Below are positions 8,528 through 16,982 of a stretch of 64,000 bases of DNA, one piece after another. A program made the translations under genes and the position numbers. Positions within the stretch are counted from its first letter, which is position 1, and the number at the start of each line of letters is the position of its first letter. Source of the DNA: Oscillospiraceae bacterium (GTDB lineage Bacteria; Bacillota; Clostridia; Oscillospirales; Oscillospiraceae); the NCBI GenBank assembly GCA_902790375.1, contig CADARY010000003.1:30227-94226 (forward strand). Reading direction: 5' to 3'. A model generated the notes under the pieces. That model had not been told where the DNA came from, made no database searches, and was given only the letters and a program-made list of their open reading frames with translations.

Positions 8528-8547
8528 TTCTGAAAGTGAGGATCATC

Positions 8548-8643
8548 ATGCTCTACTTTATTATTGGCCTCTTTGTAGGCAGCTTTATCGGCGTTTTCTA
8601 TATGTGCCTTCTGCAAGCATCCCGAAGCAATACGGACGAATAA
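8548..8643 (+). CDS. DUF3789-type micro-membrane protein
   Basis: This 31-aa protein begins MLYFIIGLFVGSFIGVFYMC and ends in LLQASRSNTDE. It is essentially one membrane helix with a glycine zipper followed by a short polar tail. This matches the DUF3789 micro-proteins found beside recombinase genes in Clostridia ICEs. Their function is unknown. It starts at ATG 8548, just after the extended palindrome. Confidence 0.78.
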   Translation: MLYFIIGLFVGSFIGVFYMCLLQASRSNTDE

Positions 8644-8676
8644 TCAACAACCTCAGATACAGGAGTGATTATAAGG

Positions 8677-8892
8677 ATGAAAAGGCGTCCTCGGACGCTG
8701 CCGGAGAAAGAGAGAACAGACAGCTCAGAAAACCGAATAAGCATAACCGGCGTGGATAAAGCCGCGCATACCATATATGCACAATTCAACGGGTACAAAA
8801 TTACCGCGGTCTGCCGTGAGCGATCTGACCCGGAAATATACGATCGGATAAAGGATATTTTGCTCAGCAGCGTTTTGGAAAAGCTGGCGTAA
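8677..8892 (+). CDS. Small ICE protein of unknown function
   Basis: This 71-aa protein has a basic N-terminus (MKRRPRTLPEKERTD) and a C-terminal part NRISITGVDKAAHTIYAQFN leading to a helical end. The beta-rich middle weakly recalls TnpW-like small transposon proteins, but I do not claim the family. ATG 8677 is preceded by AGGAG at 8661-8665; GTG 8665 is possible but would overlap that site. It lies between DUF3789 and the recombinase, a usual place for small ICE accessory genes. Confidence 0.6.
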   Translation: MKRRPRTLPEKERTDSSENRISITGVDKAAHTIYAQFNGYKITAVCRERSDPEIYDRIKDILLSSVLEKLA

Positions 8893-8906
8893 ATCAGGGC
8901 TAAAAT

Positions 8907-8935
8907 TTGACATAAAGTGACATATATGAGATAAT
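8907..8935 (+). promoter_or_regulatory. Promoter of the serine recombinase gene
   Basis: TTGACA (8907-8912) and GATAAT (8930-8935) are spaced by 17 bp, 90 bp before the start. The heptamer TGACATA is repeated across the spacer, a possible operator. Confidence 0.68.
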
Positions 8936-9025
8936 ATGAATAGGTAGGTTCCACTATGTACCTTGAAAAGTTCATAGAACACTTGTGGAAGTGCCAATAT
9001 CGTCCCGCGAAAGGATGGTATTGAA

Positions 9026-10696
9026 ATGAGAAATACAAGCACTGTCCCAAGTTATAGTTTTGATAAAGAAACGGGCTGGCGTTTGGATTTGCCGCTTTAT
9101 ATCGCGCCGGGTACGCGCGTCCTATGCCTCTATCGTGTTTCCACCGCAAAGCAGCTCTACCATAACTCAAACGACGAGGCAGACATCCCCATGCAAAGGC
9201 TGCGCTGCCGGGAGTTCGCCGCTGAAAAAGGCTGGACGATTGTTTGTGAGCTTCAAGAGGAAGGTATCTCCGGCCATAAAGTCAGAGCAGAAAACCGCGA
9301 CAAGATTCAGATGATCAAAGAATATGCCGTCAAGCAGAAGTTTGATATTCTCCTTGTCTTTATGTTTGACCGCATAGGTCGTATAGCCGACGAGACGCCT
9401 TTTGTCGTTGAATGGCTCGTAAGTCACGGCATACGGGTATGGGCCTCTCAGGAGGGAGAACAGCGCATCGACAACCATACCGACAGACTGATGAATTATA
9501 TCCGATTCTGGCAAGCAGACGGCGAAAGCCAAAAGACCTCCATCCGAACGGCAAACAGTATGCACATTCTCACGGAGCAGGGTTACTATACCGGCGGCTC
9601 CCGCCCCTATGGATATGATCTTGTGAAGTCCGGGCGCGTAAACAAGAAAAAGCAGGAGGTTCACGACCTGGCAATCAACGAGGAAGAAGCAGCGCAAATC
9701 CGCCTCATGTTTCATCTGGCCTATACATACGGTTACGGCGCTCAGTGTATTGCAAACCACTTGAACGCGAACGGATATAAAAACCGGGCCGGAAGCAACT
9801 GGCATCCCTCAACGATCCAGTCTATCCTGCGCAACGCGACATACACGGGCATCTTGAAAAGTGGGAAAACGCTTTCTCCTGTCCAGTCGAATCTCTGTAT
9901 TATAGACAGGAAGGTCTTTGACAGCGTTCAGGACATGCTGGAGACACGATCCCGGAAATACCAGGAAACGCGATCCGCACCGCTTAATACGCGGGGCAAT
10001 TCCCTTATGGCCGGAAACATCTTCTGCGGCCATTGCGGGGCTCGCCTCTGCATTACGACCAGCGGCAAGGGCAGACGCAGGTCGGACGGCTCAGACGTTG
10101 TGCGTACCCGCTACTGTTGCCAAACGAAAACCCGCACACACGGAGAGTGTAGCGGGCAGAGCGGCTATACAGTTCATAAGGTGGACGAAATCATTGACGC
10201 TTTTGTGCGGAGCATTTTGGAAAAGGTACGGGCTGTTGACCGTTCGGAGATCATTCAAGCGCAGAACAAGGCGGATATGGCCGCAAAGCGGCGGCACGTC
10301 AGCGAGCTGCAGCGTGAGGTGGTCAAGGCCGAGGACGAGCTGAGAAAGCTCCAGAATGAGATTATCAGGTCTCTGACCGGCGAGAGCGCCTTTACCCCGC
10401 AAATGCTCCGCCCCGTCATTGACGCGCAGGAGAGCAAATTAGCCGATCTGATGCAGACCTTGAAAGCCGCCGAAGAAGATATGCGCGACAGCGAAAACAA
10501 TCTTCTGAACCTTGCAGAGCGGTTTGACGATGTACTGCAATGGGCGGCTATGTATGACAAAGCTGATATGCCAGCGAAGAAAATGATCGTCTCCCGGATT
10601 ATTGAGCGAGTGGATATGTTTCGGGACTACGAGATCAAGATCACGCTGAATATCAGCATCGAGCAATTCTTGAACACCATCGAAATGGTCGCATAA
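9026..10696 (+). CDS. Large serine recombinase (ICE integrase/excisionase)
   Basis: This 556-aa site-specific recombinase would integrate and excise the ICE through a 5'-phosphoserine intermediate. The N-terminal resolvase domain has YRVSTAKQ with the catalytic Ser, then EEGISG and FMFDRIGR. The Recombinase domain contains RPYGYDLVKSG. A zinc ribbon follows (CGHCG at ~332-336 and a CC pair after RTRY). A coiled-coil region (about 395-490) precedes the end, as in the family. Length is normal for the group. It is the last gene of the ICE, and a disrupted tRNA-Ala gene starts 170 bp downstream, so that junction is likely its attachment site. Confidence 0.94.
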   Translation: MRNTSTVPSYSFDKETGWRLDLPLYIAPGTRVLCLYRVSTAKQLYHNSNDEADIPMQRLRCREFAAEKGWTIVCELQEEGISGHKVRAENRDKIQMIKEYAVKQKFDILLVFMFDRIGRIADETPFVVEWLVSHGIRVWASQEGEQRIDNHTDRLMNYIRFWQADGESQKTSIRTANSMHILTEQGYYTGGSRPYGYDLVKSGRVNKKKQEVHDLAINEEEAAQIRLMFHLAYTYGYGAQCIANHLNANGYKNRAGSNWHPSTIQSILRNATYTGILKSGKTLSPVQSNLCIIDRKVFDSVQDMLETRSRKYQETRSAPLNTRGNSLMAGNIFCGHCGARLCITTSGKGRRRSDGSDVVRTRYCCQTKTRTHGECSGQSGYTVHKVDEIIDAFVRSILEKVRAVDRSEIIQAQNKADMAAKRRHVSELQREVVKAEDELRKLQNEIIRSLTGESAFTPQMLRPVIDAQESKLADLMQTLKAAEEDMRDSENNLLNLAERFDDVLQWAAMYDKADMPAKKMIVSRIIERVDMFRDYEIKITLNISIEQFLNTIEMVA

Positions 10697-10865
10697 GCCT
10701 GTTTCTTGCCATTGATGGAAAGCAAAAGCTGTTTTATAATAGCTGACAAGAGAATAATATGAAGTGTCCGTCAAATGCCGTGGATGCTTTGAAAAGTACA
10801 GGCTTTTTTGCTTATGGTGGCGTTTCGACCTCATTTGACACAAATGGGGGCATATAAACTACGAC

Positions 10866-10926
<61 letters not shown>

Positions 10927-10950
10927 CAAAACAAGATACATTGTTTGGAA

Positions 10951-10983
10951 AAGTCCTGAAGTCGAAAGATTTCAGGACTTTTT
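10951..10983 (+). terminator. Terminator downstream of the tRNA-Ala remnant
   Basis: A perfect 10-bp stem AAGTCCTGAA/TTCAGGACTT with a 10-nt loop is followed by five T. Confidence 0.85.
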
Positions 10984-11005
10984 CTTCACATTCAAAATTC
11001 TGACT

Positions 11006-11149
11006 TTAGGCACTGACTGGAATTTGACTGGAACGGGGTTTTTCTGCAAAAAACGCCTGATCGAATGCCTCCACCGCTTTTTGCTTGACCGGAGACTGCA
11101 CATGCAGATAATGCTGTGTCATATCCAGATCCGCATGACCAACCATACC
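11006..11149 (-). pseudogene. C-terminal remnant of a tyrosine recombinase (integrase)
   Basis: On the minus strand a 47-residue stretch reads MVGHADLDMTQHYLHVQSPV, then continues to IPVSA and a stop at 11006. The GHADLDMTQHYLHV block is the end of a phage-type integrase: the box-II His followed by the catalytic Tyr in HYLHV. The frame is closed by a stop codon just before this block (11150-11152), and the rest of the ~380-residue protein is missing. It lies directly inside the left 42-bp repeat, the usual place for an integrase gene, and indicates an island that can no longer excise by itself. Confidence 0.78.
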
Positions 11150-11170
11150 TTATATCAGCGAAACTCTTTT

Positions 11171-11214
11171 CATGTAAAAGGGTGGCCTGTTTCAAAGAGC
11201 CGCCCTTTTACATG
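11171..11214 (-). terminator. 16-bp bidirectional hairpin after the BspA-like gene
   Basis: CATGTAAAAGGGTGGC pairs with GCCGCCCTTTTACATG (one G-T wobble). It follows the minus-strand LRR gene stop by 11 bases and has TTTT within the 3' arm on either strand. Confidence 0.7.
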
Positions 11215-11225
11215 CAAGATACCGT

Positions 11226-13913
11226 TTATTTACTTGCGCTCTCTTCGACAAATGTGCAGTTTATATGCGCGTCGCAGAAAGATTTTGCGGTGCTGGGAGA
11301 AGTGCCGTAAATGAACACATCTGCGCAGTCGTCAAAAGCCAGATCGTCGATATTGGTAACGCTGGCTGGAATGCGAATCTGCGTTAAACCGGTGCAATCT
11401 TTGAAGGCCCACTTGCCTATGCTTGCGCATCCGTTTGGAATCTCCACGACCGTGATGTTGGTCACCCCCGCAAAGGCTTCCTCCTCGATCTGCTTGATTG
11501 CTGCGGGGAGCCCGAAGTCCGGTGCGCCAAAGACCGGCGCCCATATTGCCTTAAGCGTGAGATCGTTTGCAGGCATCGAGGCCGGAAGTGCGGGCTCCCA
11601 ACGGAGGAAGACCGCATTGGCTTTTGTCGGATTTGCTGGAGGTATGACGGCTTGACCATAGGCCAGAGCAATCGGTTCGATCACGCTGCCGCCGTCCGTA
11701 TCAAAAGTGATATCAAAGCGGCCAAAGTGGAGCGCCGCGCCGGACAGCGCCGTGTTGTCGGCTCCGATGGTGATCGCGTTCCATTGATTCCTTGAGCCGG
11801 GGTAATACACATCCGCGAGGAGACTGCCGTCAAAGGAATGATTGCTGATCGTTGTTACACTAAGCGGGATAGTCACGCTCGTCAGACCTGTATTTTGGAA
11901 AGCGGAGACGCCGAGCGTTTTCAGCGCATCCGGCAGCGAAATCTCTTGCAGAGAGGTACAGCCGGAAAAGGCGTTCTGCTGGATATTGGAAAGCGTTGCG
12001 GGCAGGGTCACTGTGGAAAGCACGGGGCAATTTGCGGCGGCGGAAGCCATCACGCGCGTCACGCCCTCAGGGATTACCAATGTTTCCAGATAGTCAGCGC
12101 CGTTGAAGGCATTGGCGGGAATCGCTCTGTTCCAGCCAAATTCGATCGCTGCGCCGCTGCCGATCGGCCCTGCGCTCGTCAGGAGCGCGCAGCCGGAAAA
12201 AGCATTCTGACCGACGCTTGTCACCGCAGCGGGCAATGTGAGCGCGCTAAGTGCCGTGCAGTCCTTAAATGCGCCCTCGCCGACACCGGTCACGCTGCTC
12301 ATGCCCGAAACCGCGGTCACATTCTCCAAACCGGAGAACGTATAGTTGCCGAGATATTTAACCTTTTCTTTTATGTCGATTGCAATAATCTGCCCACGAT
12401 ATGCATACCATGGCGCTGCTCCCTCGATGTAGTCGGCCATACGGCCATTGCCAGAGATTCGCAGGGTCCCGCTTTCCGATAAGCTCCAGCGGCAGTCACC
12501 TGTTTCACCTGCAGCCTGCGCGCAATGTATGGCAGCATAATTAAGACCATCGTTCTGATCTCCGATCGTAATCTCATCCCACATCGCCGCTGTTCCTGTA
12601 TAGTAAACATTCTGCAAAGAATAGCAGCCGTAAAACACACCGTACGGTATGTTGGTCACGCTATCTGGGATCGTCACGTTCGTTAAGCTGGTGCAACTGG
12701 AAAATGCATAGGATCCGATGCTGGTCACACTATCCGGGATCGTCACTTTTGTGAGCCCGCTAAGGAAAAATACCCCACCCCCGATGCTGGTCACGCTATC
12801 CGGGATCGTCACGCTCGTCAATTCGTAGCAATATTGAAATGCCCCGCCCCCGATGCTGGTCACGCCGTTCCCAATCGTTACGTTCGTCAGTCTTATGCAA
12901 CCGTCAAACGTATTGTCACCGATACTGGTCACACTGCCCGGAATTATCACGCTCGTCAGGCCTCTGCAAGCGGAAAACGCCTGGGACCCGATGCTGGTCA
13001 CACCTTCCGGGATCGTCACACTCTTCAGCCCATCACAGTTTGCAAAAGCACCGCTCCCGATACTCGTCACACTGTCCGGGATCGTCACGCTCGCCAAGCT
13101 AGCGCAGAGTTGAAACGCACGTTCCCCAATGCTGGTGACGCCCTCCGGGATCGTCACACTCGTCAGGCCGCAGCAGTGGGAAAACGCATCGTTTCCGATG
13201 CCGGTGACGCTGTCCGGGATCGTCACGCTCGTCAGACTGCTGCAGCCATAGAAGGCACCGTCCCCGATTCTAGTCACGCTATCCGGGATCGTCACGCTCG
13301 TCATGTTAGTCAGGCGACCATAACCGTCACTATCATAATACCAACCGCACGCACATGTCCCGATCTCCGTCACGCCGACGAACACGACCTCGAAAACATA
13401 GTCGTTGTATTCATGCCTAAAGTCACTCGGCAGTGCGGAAACCGAACTTGTCACGACGCCCTTTGCCAGAGAGAAGCCATCGCCCTGGTAGGTCACGTCC
13501 TTGTCGCAGACGATTACATTCGTCAGCACATCGTTGCCGCTGTCCAAGGTGACATTTTCCCGCCACTGCTTCAGATTCCCTGCAAAGTGGGCTTCCGTCA
13601 CAGCGGCGCCGCTGAAGGCATTGTCGCCGATGCTCTCCAGGCTTTCAGGGAGAAGCACATTATCCAGAAACAGCCCGCTGAAGGCATAGCTCCCCACATG
13701 GGTCACGCCCTCCTCCACCGTGACGGCGTAGATGTCCTCGCTCGCCCACGGCACAGCGGATGCTGAGGCGTAGTCCGTCATTGCGCCGGTGCCGGCGATC
13801 GTAAGCATACCTTCCGCATCAACAGACCAGCTGAAATCGTCTGCCGAAGCCGATACCGTGGTGAAGCACAAAAGCTTGAACACCATCATCAGAAATACAA
13901 AGAGTTTCTTCAT
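11226..13913 (-). CDS. BspA-like secreted leucine-rich-repeat protein with InlB-type repeat
   Basis: This 895-aa secreted or surface protein is of the BspA/LRR_5 type, often linked to host or microbe adhesion. A signal peptide (MKKLFVFLMMVFKLLCFTTV, cleavage near SASA-DD) is followed by LRR_5 repeats of about 23 residues with the core SVTIPDSVTSIGxxAF. An interruption at about 460-510 contains YYTGTAAMWDEITIG. A Flg_new/InlB-type unit (ITFDTDGGSVIEP) lies near residue 745, and a last LRR_5 block closes the protein. There is no LPXTG motif. AGGAGG overlaps the stop of the upstream HEPN gene 13 bp away, so the two form one operon. The repeats are highly similar at DNA level, so copy number may vary between strains. 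Confidence 0.9.
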   Translation of the reverse strand: MKKLFVFLMMVFKLLCFTTVSASADDFSWSVDAEGMLTIAGTGAMTDYASASAVPWASEDIYAVTVEEGVTHVGSYAFSGLFLDNVLLPESLESIGDNAFSGAAVTEAHFAGNLKQWRENVTLDSGNDVLTNVIVCDKDVTYQGDGFSLAKGVVTSSVSALPSDFRHEYNDYVFEVVFVGVTEIGTCACGWYYDSDGYGRLTNMTSVTIPDSVTRIGDGAFYGCSSLTSVTIPDSVTGIGNDAFSHCCGLTSVTIPEGVTSIGERAFQLCASLASVTIPDSVTSIGSGAFANCDGLKSVTIPEGVTSIGSQAFSACRGLTSVIIPGSVTSIGDNTFDGCIRLTNVTIGNGVTSIGGGAFQYCYELTSVTIPDSVTSIGGGVFFLSGLTKVTIPDSVTSIGSYAFSSCTSLTNVTIPDSVTNIPYGVFYGCYSLQNVYYTGTAAMWDEITIGDQNDGLNYAAIHCAQAAGETGDCRWSLSESGTLRISGNGRMADYIEGAAPWYAYRGQIIAIDIKEKVKYLGNYTFSGLENVTAVSGMSSVTGVGEGAFKDCTALSALTLPAAVTSVGQNAFSGCALLTSAGPIGSGAAIEFGWNRAIPANAFNGADYLETLVIPEGVTRVMASAAANCPVLSTVTLPATLSNIQQNAFSGCTSLQEISLPDALKTLGVSAFQNTGLTSVTIPLSVTTISNHSFDGSLLADVYYPGSRNQWNAITIGADNTALSGAALHFGRFDITFDTDGGSVIEPIALAYGQAVIPPANPTKANAVFLRWEPALPASMPANDLTLKAIWAPVFGAPDFGLPAAIKQIEEEAFAGVTNITVVEIPNGCASIGKWAFKDCTGLTQIRIPASVTNIDDLAFDDCADVFIYGTSPSTAKSFCDAHINCTFVEESASK

Positions 13914-13926
13914 TCTACAGTTCCTC

Positions 13927-14931
13927 CTAAAACACTGGAAGCGGACTTGGTTCTGTTCCGTCTGCCCGCGGTTTTATTTCCTTTTCCACGAATGTACTGT
14001 CAAACCATTTTGTAAGGTTTCTGTCAAGAAAACTCTCTATAACATTACTGAGTGCGCGAAGAACGACAATTTCGGATTCTTCCGCCTTGCTCAGTAGCTT
14101 AAGCTGATAATTGGCGTGAAAAATCCTGCACCGATAGCTGTAGCTTTGCCGGATCAGGTAATACCAGTAAGGGTCTATATTTTCCGCATCCGTACCGAGA
14201 AAGTGAATAAAGTCCTCTGTAAGCTCCGCTTTGTTCATGCGAAGTGACTCCGCGAAGCATTCCTGATTCCTGTAAATCACCTTGTCGGCCTTGCTCCTGA
14301 GTCTGTCTGCAACAGCGCTGTCAGGAAAATGCTCAAAACCGTAGAGCTTGACAAAGATGTTTTGCATGTGCGCATCATTGTTGCCCTTGCAAGCCTTGAA
14401 GGTTACAGCATAATGTCCATATAGCCCGTTCATTGCCATCCATAGATACAGGAACCGTTCCGTCACATTTGTTTTGCTTTTTGACATCAGGTAGGCGCTC
14501 AGCGAAGCGATAAGCCGACTGCTTTCACAAGCCGCTATGCCTTGCAGCACGGGAGCACAATTCCAGCCTTCTCCGGTGCCTCGCAGCAGCTTGTTGGTAA
14601 TAAGGCTGTAAATATAAGGGGATTCCTGAGATTCTGCCCTGATGACCGTGTTTTCTCCGGAGGTCAAATAATAGGAATGTACCTTTATTGGCTTTGAATA
14701 CATTACAAGGTGCAGCAGCATCGCCTGTTTCAGCGCTTTCGGGAAAACTCTGGACTTGGCTAAAATATCTTCGGGCGCAAGCCTCTTGGATAATTCAGCT
14801 GCGATCTTTATGCTGTCTTTTGCGATTTGTAGTTCAATCTGTTTTGTTTGTTCAATATCAATCCGGAAGATTACTGTTTTTTTCTTCGGCTCATTCACAC
14901 GAAGCTCATATCTGTATTTGCCCATCTGCAT
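13927..14931 (-). CDS. HEPN-domain protein, ApeA-like
   Basis: I read this 334-aa protein as a HEPN-family protein because its C-terminal helical part has an R-x4-H motif: YRCRIFHANY, Arg267 to His272. HEPN proteins with this motif are often metal-independent RNases acting in defence or toxin systems. Upstream, RFLYLWMAMNGLYGHY (about 154-169) also resembles Apea-like HEPN proteins, which commonly have an N-terminal domain of unknown fold. It begins at ATG 14931 with AAAGGAG upstream and ends 13 bp before the BspA-like gene start. Its place in a tRNA-borne island beside an MNT/HEPN pair supports an accessory or defence role, which remains an inference. Confidence 0.62.
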   Translation of the reverse strand: MQMGKYRYELRVNEPKKKTVIFRIDIEQTKQIELQIAKDSIKIAAELSKRLAPEDILAKSRVFPKALKQAMLLHLVMYSKPIKVHSYYLTSGENTVIRAESQESPYIYSLITNKLLRGTGEGWNCAPVLQGIAACESSRLIASLSAYLMSKSKTNVTERFLYLWMAMNGLYGHYAVTFKACKGNNDAHMQNIFVKLYGFEHFPDSAVADRLRSKADKVIYRNQECFAESLRMNKAELTEDFIHFLGTDAENIDPYWYYLIRQSYSYRCRIFHANYQLKLLSKAEESEIVVLRALSNVIESFLDRNLTKWFDSTFVEKEIKPRADGTEPSPLPVF

Positions 14932-15182
14932 CTCCTTTGATCGTCAGATTATTATGCAGTGCTGTTACGCCATATAAATAAGCCCTAAAGTCTTATAGGT
15001 TATAGGCGTCATTTTAAAGAATACCAAACAAGGGAGAAGCAAAAATGAAAATCCCACAAAATAATTTATCACAGAAACATGCATTTATCAATGGTTTTTT
15101 AGCATTTTTTCAGATCTTTTTCATAACCGAAGCATTCCAGAATTACGCCAGTTCTGCTTACGCTCGCATACCATCTTTGTCG

Positions 15183-15211
15183 TTGTATTTCTCGCCTTAT
15201 TATGTTACAAT
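15183..15211 (+). promoter_or_regulatory. Promoter of the MNT/HEPN operon
   Basis: TTGTAT (15183-15188) and TACAAT (15206-15211) are spaced by 17 bp. The position places translation start after 15220, arguing against an in-frame ATG at 15045. Confidence 0.65.
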
Positions 15212-15230
15212 AAGCACAGAACAGAAAGGA

Positions 15231-15581
15231 GTGGTCACCATACGTACCCAGCAGGAAGTTAATGCAATCATTCGTCAGCTTTGTTCCGGTCTAAAGCCGC
15301 TGTTCCCGCTGGGCTCCATGGAGGCCATTCTGTTCGGCTCCTATGCGCGTGGAGAGGCGGACGCCGAATCGGATATCGACGTGATGGTGCTGGTGGATTC
15401 CTCCCGTCAGGACATCTCGGAAAAAACCTGGGAAATCAGTAGCGTGGCCGCTGATCTGCTTCTGGATCGCGGTGTGATGGTTTCCCCAATCGTGGAGAAT
15501 CGTCGCTATTTCCAGGATAACATTGGATTTCTGCCTTTCTATCAGAATATCGCGCGGGAAGGAGTGCGTTACAGTGCTTGA
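15231..15581 (+). CDS. MNT-type nucleotidyltransferase (antitoxin-like partner)
   Basis: This minimal nucleotidyltransferase has LFGSYARGEADAESDIDVMV, the GSx(n)DxD signature of the MntA/KNTase fold. In MNT/HEPN modules it neutralises the HEPN partner, in studied cases by AMPylating it. The start is unclear. GTG 15231 is in frame, but AGGAG (15227-15231) overlaps it. ATA 15240 would have ideal spacing of eight bases. I list the GTG. The frame extends to ATG 15045, but a promoter at 15183-15211 lies inside that extension. The stop overlaps the HEPN start. Confidence 0.83.
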   Translation: MVTIRTQQEVNAIIRQLCSGLKPLFPLGSMEAILFGSYARGEADAESDIDVMVLVDSSRQDISEKTWEISSVAADLLLDRGVMVSPIVENRRYFQDNIGFLPFYQNIAREGVRYSA

Positions 15582-15978
15582 CGCTGCAAGAATCGGCCTG
15601 TCGAAATATCGACTGGAGCGAGCAGGAGAGATGCTCAAAACCGCCCGCCGTGATCTCGACGCGGGGGACTATGCCTCCGCGAACAATCGCGCTTACTATT
15701 GCATTTTTCACGCTATGCGTGCCACGCTGGCGCTGACCGGCGAGGATTACAAAAAGCATTCCGGCGTAATCTCCCGGTTTTCGGAGCAATATTTGAAAAC
15801 CAAACTTCTTTCGCCGGAGTTGAGCAAGATTATCTCTATGGCGTCCATCATTCGCAATCGCAGCGATTATGAGGATTTTTATATCTGCTCAGTTTCAGAT
15901 ACCAAAAAGCTCGTTTCGGATGCGTCATTGTTTCTGGATGCGGTGACAGCATTTCTGGAAACGAAATACAGCGAATAA
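15574..15978 (+). CDS. HEPN-domain protein of the MNT/HEPN pair
   Basis: This 134-aa all-helical HEPN protein (PF05168 type) is the likely toxin half of the pair. It contains YASANNRAYYCIFHAMRATL in the first half and IIRNRSDYEDFY in the second. The usual R-x4-6-H motif here ends in Tyr rather than His (RNRSDY), a form common in this HEPN subfamily, so RNase activity cannot be assumed. GTG 15574 is chosen because GGAAGGAG stands nine bases upstream; it overlaps the nucleotidyltransferase stop by eight bases. A terminator follows at 15977-16025. Confidence 0.83.
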   Translation: MLDAARIGLSKYRLERAGEMLKTARRDLDAGDYASANNRAYYCIFHAMRATLALTGEDYKKHSGVISRFSEQYLKTKLLSPELSKIISMASIIRNRSDYEDFYICSVSDTKKLVSDASLFLDAVTAFLETKYSE

Positions 15979-16025
15979 AAAAACAAGGCCAGGATTGACG
16001 GAGTACCCGCCAGTCCCGGCCTTGC
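15977..16025 (-). terminator. Terminator between the convergent HEPN and DUF6809-like genes
   Basis: CAAGGCC and GGCCTTG pair around a longer loop. On the minus strand the stem is followed by seven T, so it mainly ends the minus-strand operon. Confidence 0.75.
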
Positions 16026-16032
16026 TATAGTG

Positions 16033-16314
16033 TCAGATTTCTTTCATTTTTCCCTCGGTAAGCACATCCATCATGATCTTTGCACCAAGGCGGAAAGCAT
16101 ATATAAATGACTCACAGTCTGTCAGCACATTGACCTCGTGCTGCGCGGTCATGTAGGCTTCAAACTGCTCCTTCTGCTTTTCTGTCAGGGTATCGAGCAG
16201 GGCATTTCCAGCCTTCACGACCTCATTGAGCGCCTTGGAATACTGGCTATCCTTTTTGAAGCTACGCTCGCTGGGGTGAATATCTCCCAAATAAAGATCT
16301 TCAAGAACTTGCAT
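16033..16314 (-). CDS. Small mobile-element protein, DUF6809-like
   Basis: This 93-aa helical protein (LYLGDIHPSERSFKKDSQYS, then a long helix ending in FIYAFRLGAKIMMDVL) resembles the DUF6809 family found beside tnpV in Clostridia mobile elements. Function is unknown. It begins 12 bp after the tnpV stop with a GAGGGGG-type site upstream, so the two are co-transcribed. It ends just before a shared terminator. Confidence 0.75.
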   Translation of the reverse strand: MQVLEDLYLGDIHPSERSFKKDSQYSKALNEVVKAGNALLDTLTEKQKEQFEAYMTAQHEVNVLTDCESFIYAFRLGAKIMMDVLTEGKMKEI

Positions 16315-16326
16315 TTCGGCACCCCC

Positions 16327-16677
16327 TCAGAAGTAAACGAGCTCATGCAGCACGAGCTCTTCCGCACAGTTCTGGATGCTGTTCATGCGCGCGACCCACT
16401 CCATTTGATCAGAGGCTTTGAGGGCCTCGGTCACACCTTCCTGCTCAGCCATTTGCCGGGTGAGAAGCTCCATCCGATCCATGCAGGATTGATTGATCTC
16501 CGACAGGTGATGATACAGCTTTTCAGAGAGAAGCAGACTGGAAAAAAGAATAGGTCTATGTTCTTTCAGATAGTGCTTTCGCATCCTGCCATATTTGCCG
16601 ATAGGTTTCTGTTCACTTTCTTTAAGTGCAAGATTTGGGAGAAGATAGTCTCCGCATCTATGGTATTGTATTATCAT
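16327..16677 (-). CDS. tnpV: TnpV-type transposon-encoded protein
   Basis: This 116-aa protein contains KPIGKYGRMRKHYLKEHRPI and EALKASDQMEWVARMNSIQN with HELVYF at the end, the signature of TnpV proteins carried by clostridial mobilisable transposons. Its exact role in transposition is not established. The frame is open to 16731, but ATG 16677 has AAAGGAGAG six bases upstream. It marks this segment as mobile DNA. No complete recombinase remains in the island. Confidence 0.86.
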   Translation of the reverse strand: MIIQYHRCGDYLLPNLALKESEQKPIGKYGRMRKHYLKEHRPILFSSLLLSEKLYHHLSEINQSCMDRMELLTRQMAEQEGVTEALKASDQMEWVARMNSIQNCAEELVLHELVYF

Positions 16678-16982
16678 TTGTGCTCTCCTTTCACAGTTGT
16701 TCATGCAGCAAGAATTGATCTCATGAAGCATAAATGATGGATTCCATGGGCATTCCAGTCGACCTCTTGAATCAGTGTTTGAGATTCAATTCCCATTTTC
16801 TGGCTTTCTTTGATCTTCTCAAAGCATTGAAAAGGTAAAAAAGCTGGCTGGAATATTGACTGGAATAAAGACGAAACACAATGTACTGAACATAAATTAA
16901 TGTACTAAAAGTGATTGGATTTCCAAGGGAATTTGCGTATTCGTGAACTTATTTCCTGTGTTGAGTGCTGACTGGAACCATA
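16678..16982. other. Island right arm with GACTGGAA repeats
   Basis: There is no gene in these 305 bp. The octamer GACTGGAA occurs at about 16862 and 16971, with a near copy at 16850 and its complement at 16752-16759. A 12-bp inverted copy of the att core (GACCTCTTGAAT) lies at 16761-16772. The same octamer occurs twice in the integrase remnant at 11015-11034, so these may be integrase arm sites. Confidence 0.5.

Larger units (their letters stand above)
8068..8547. other. 480-bp region with palindromes and no convincing gene
   Basis: The stretch holds two parS-like palindromes near its two ends (8135, 8508) and one terminator-like hairpin (8468-8495). A possible 54-codon frame runs from ATG 8164 to 8328 without a recognisable family or ribosome binding site. 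A strong AGGAGG-like site at 8236-8243 leads to no long frame. It may be regulatory, an oriT, or a small-RNA region; I see no nic-site signature I can name. Confidence 0.5.

Noticed and set aside
10834-10856. TTGACA and TATAAA before the tRNA remnant
   Set aside because: The spacing is only 12 bp, too short for a sigma-A promoter.
12600-13320. Regular repeats that could be read as a CRISPR array
   Set aside because: The period is about 69 bp within an open frame and encodes LRR_5 units. There are no unique spacers and no cas genes.
15045-15230. N-terminal extension of the nucleotidyltransferase to ATG 15045
   Set aside because: A 17-bp-spaced promoter lies inside it and the extra 60 residues do not look like the family.
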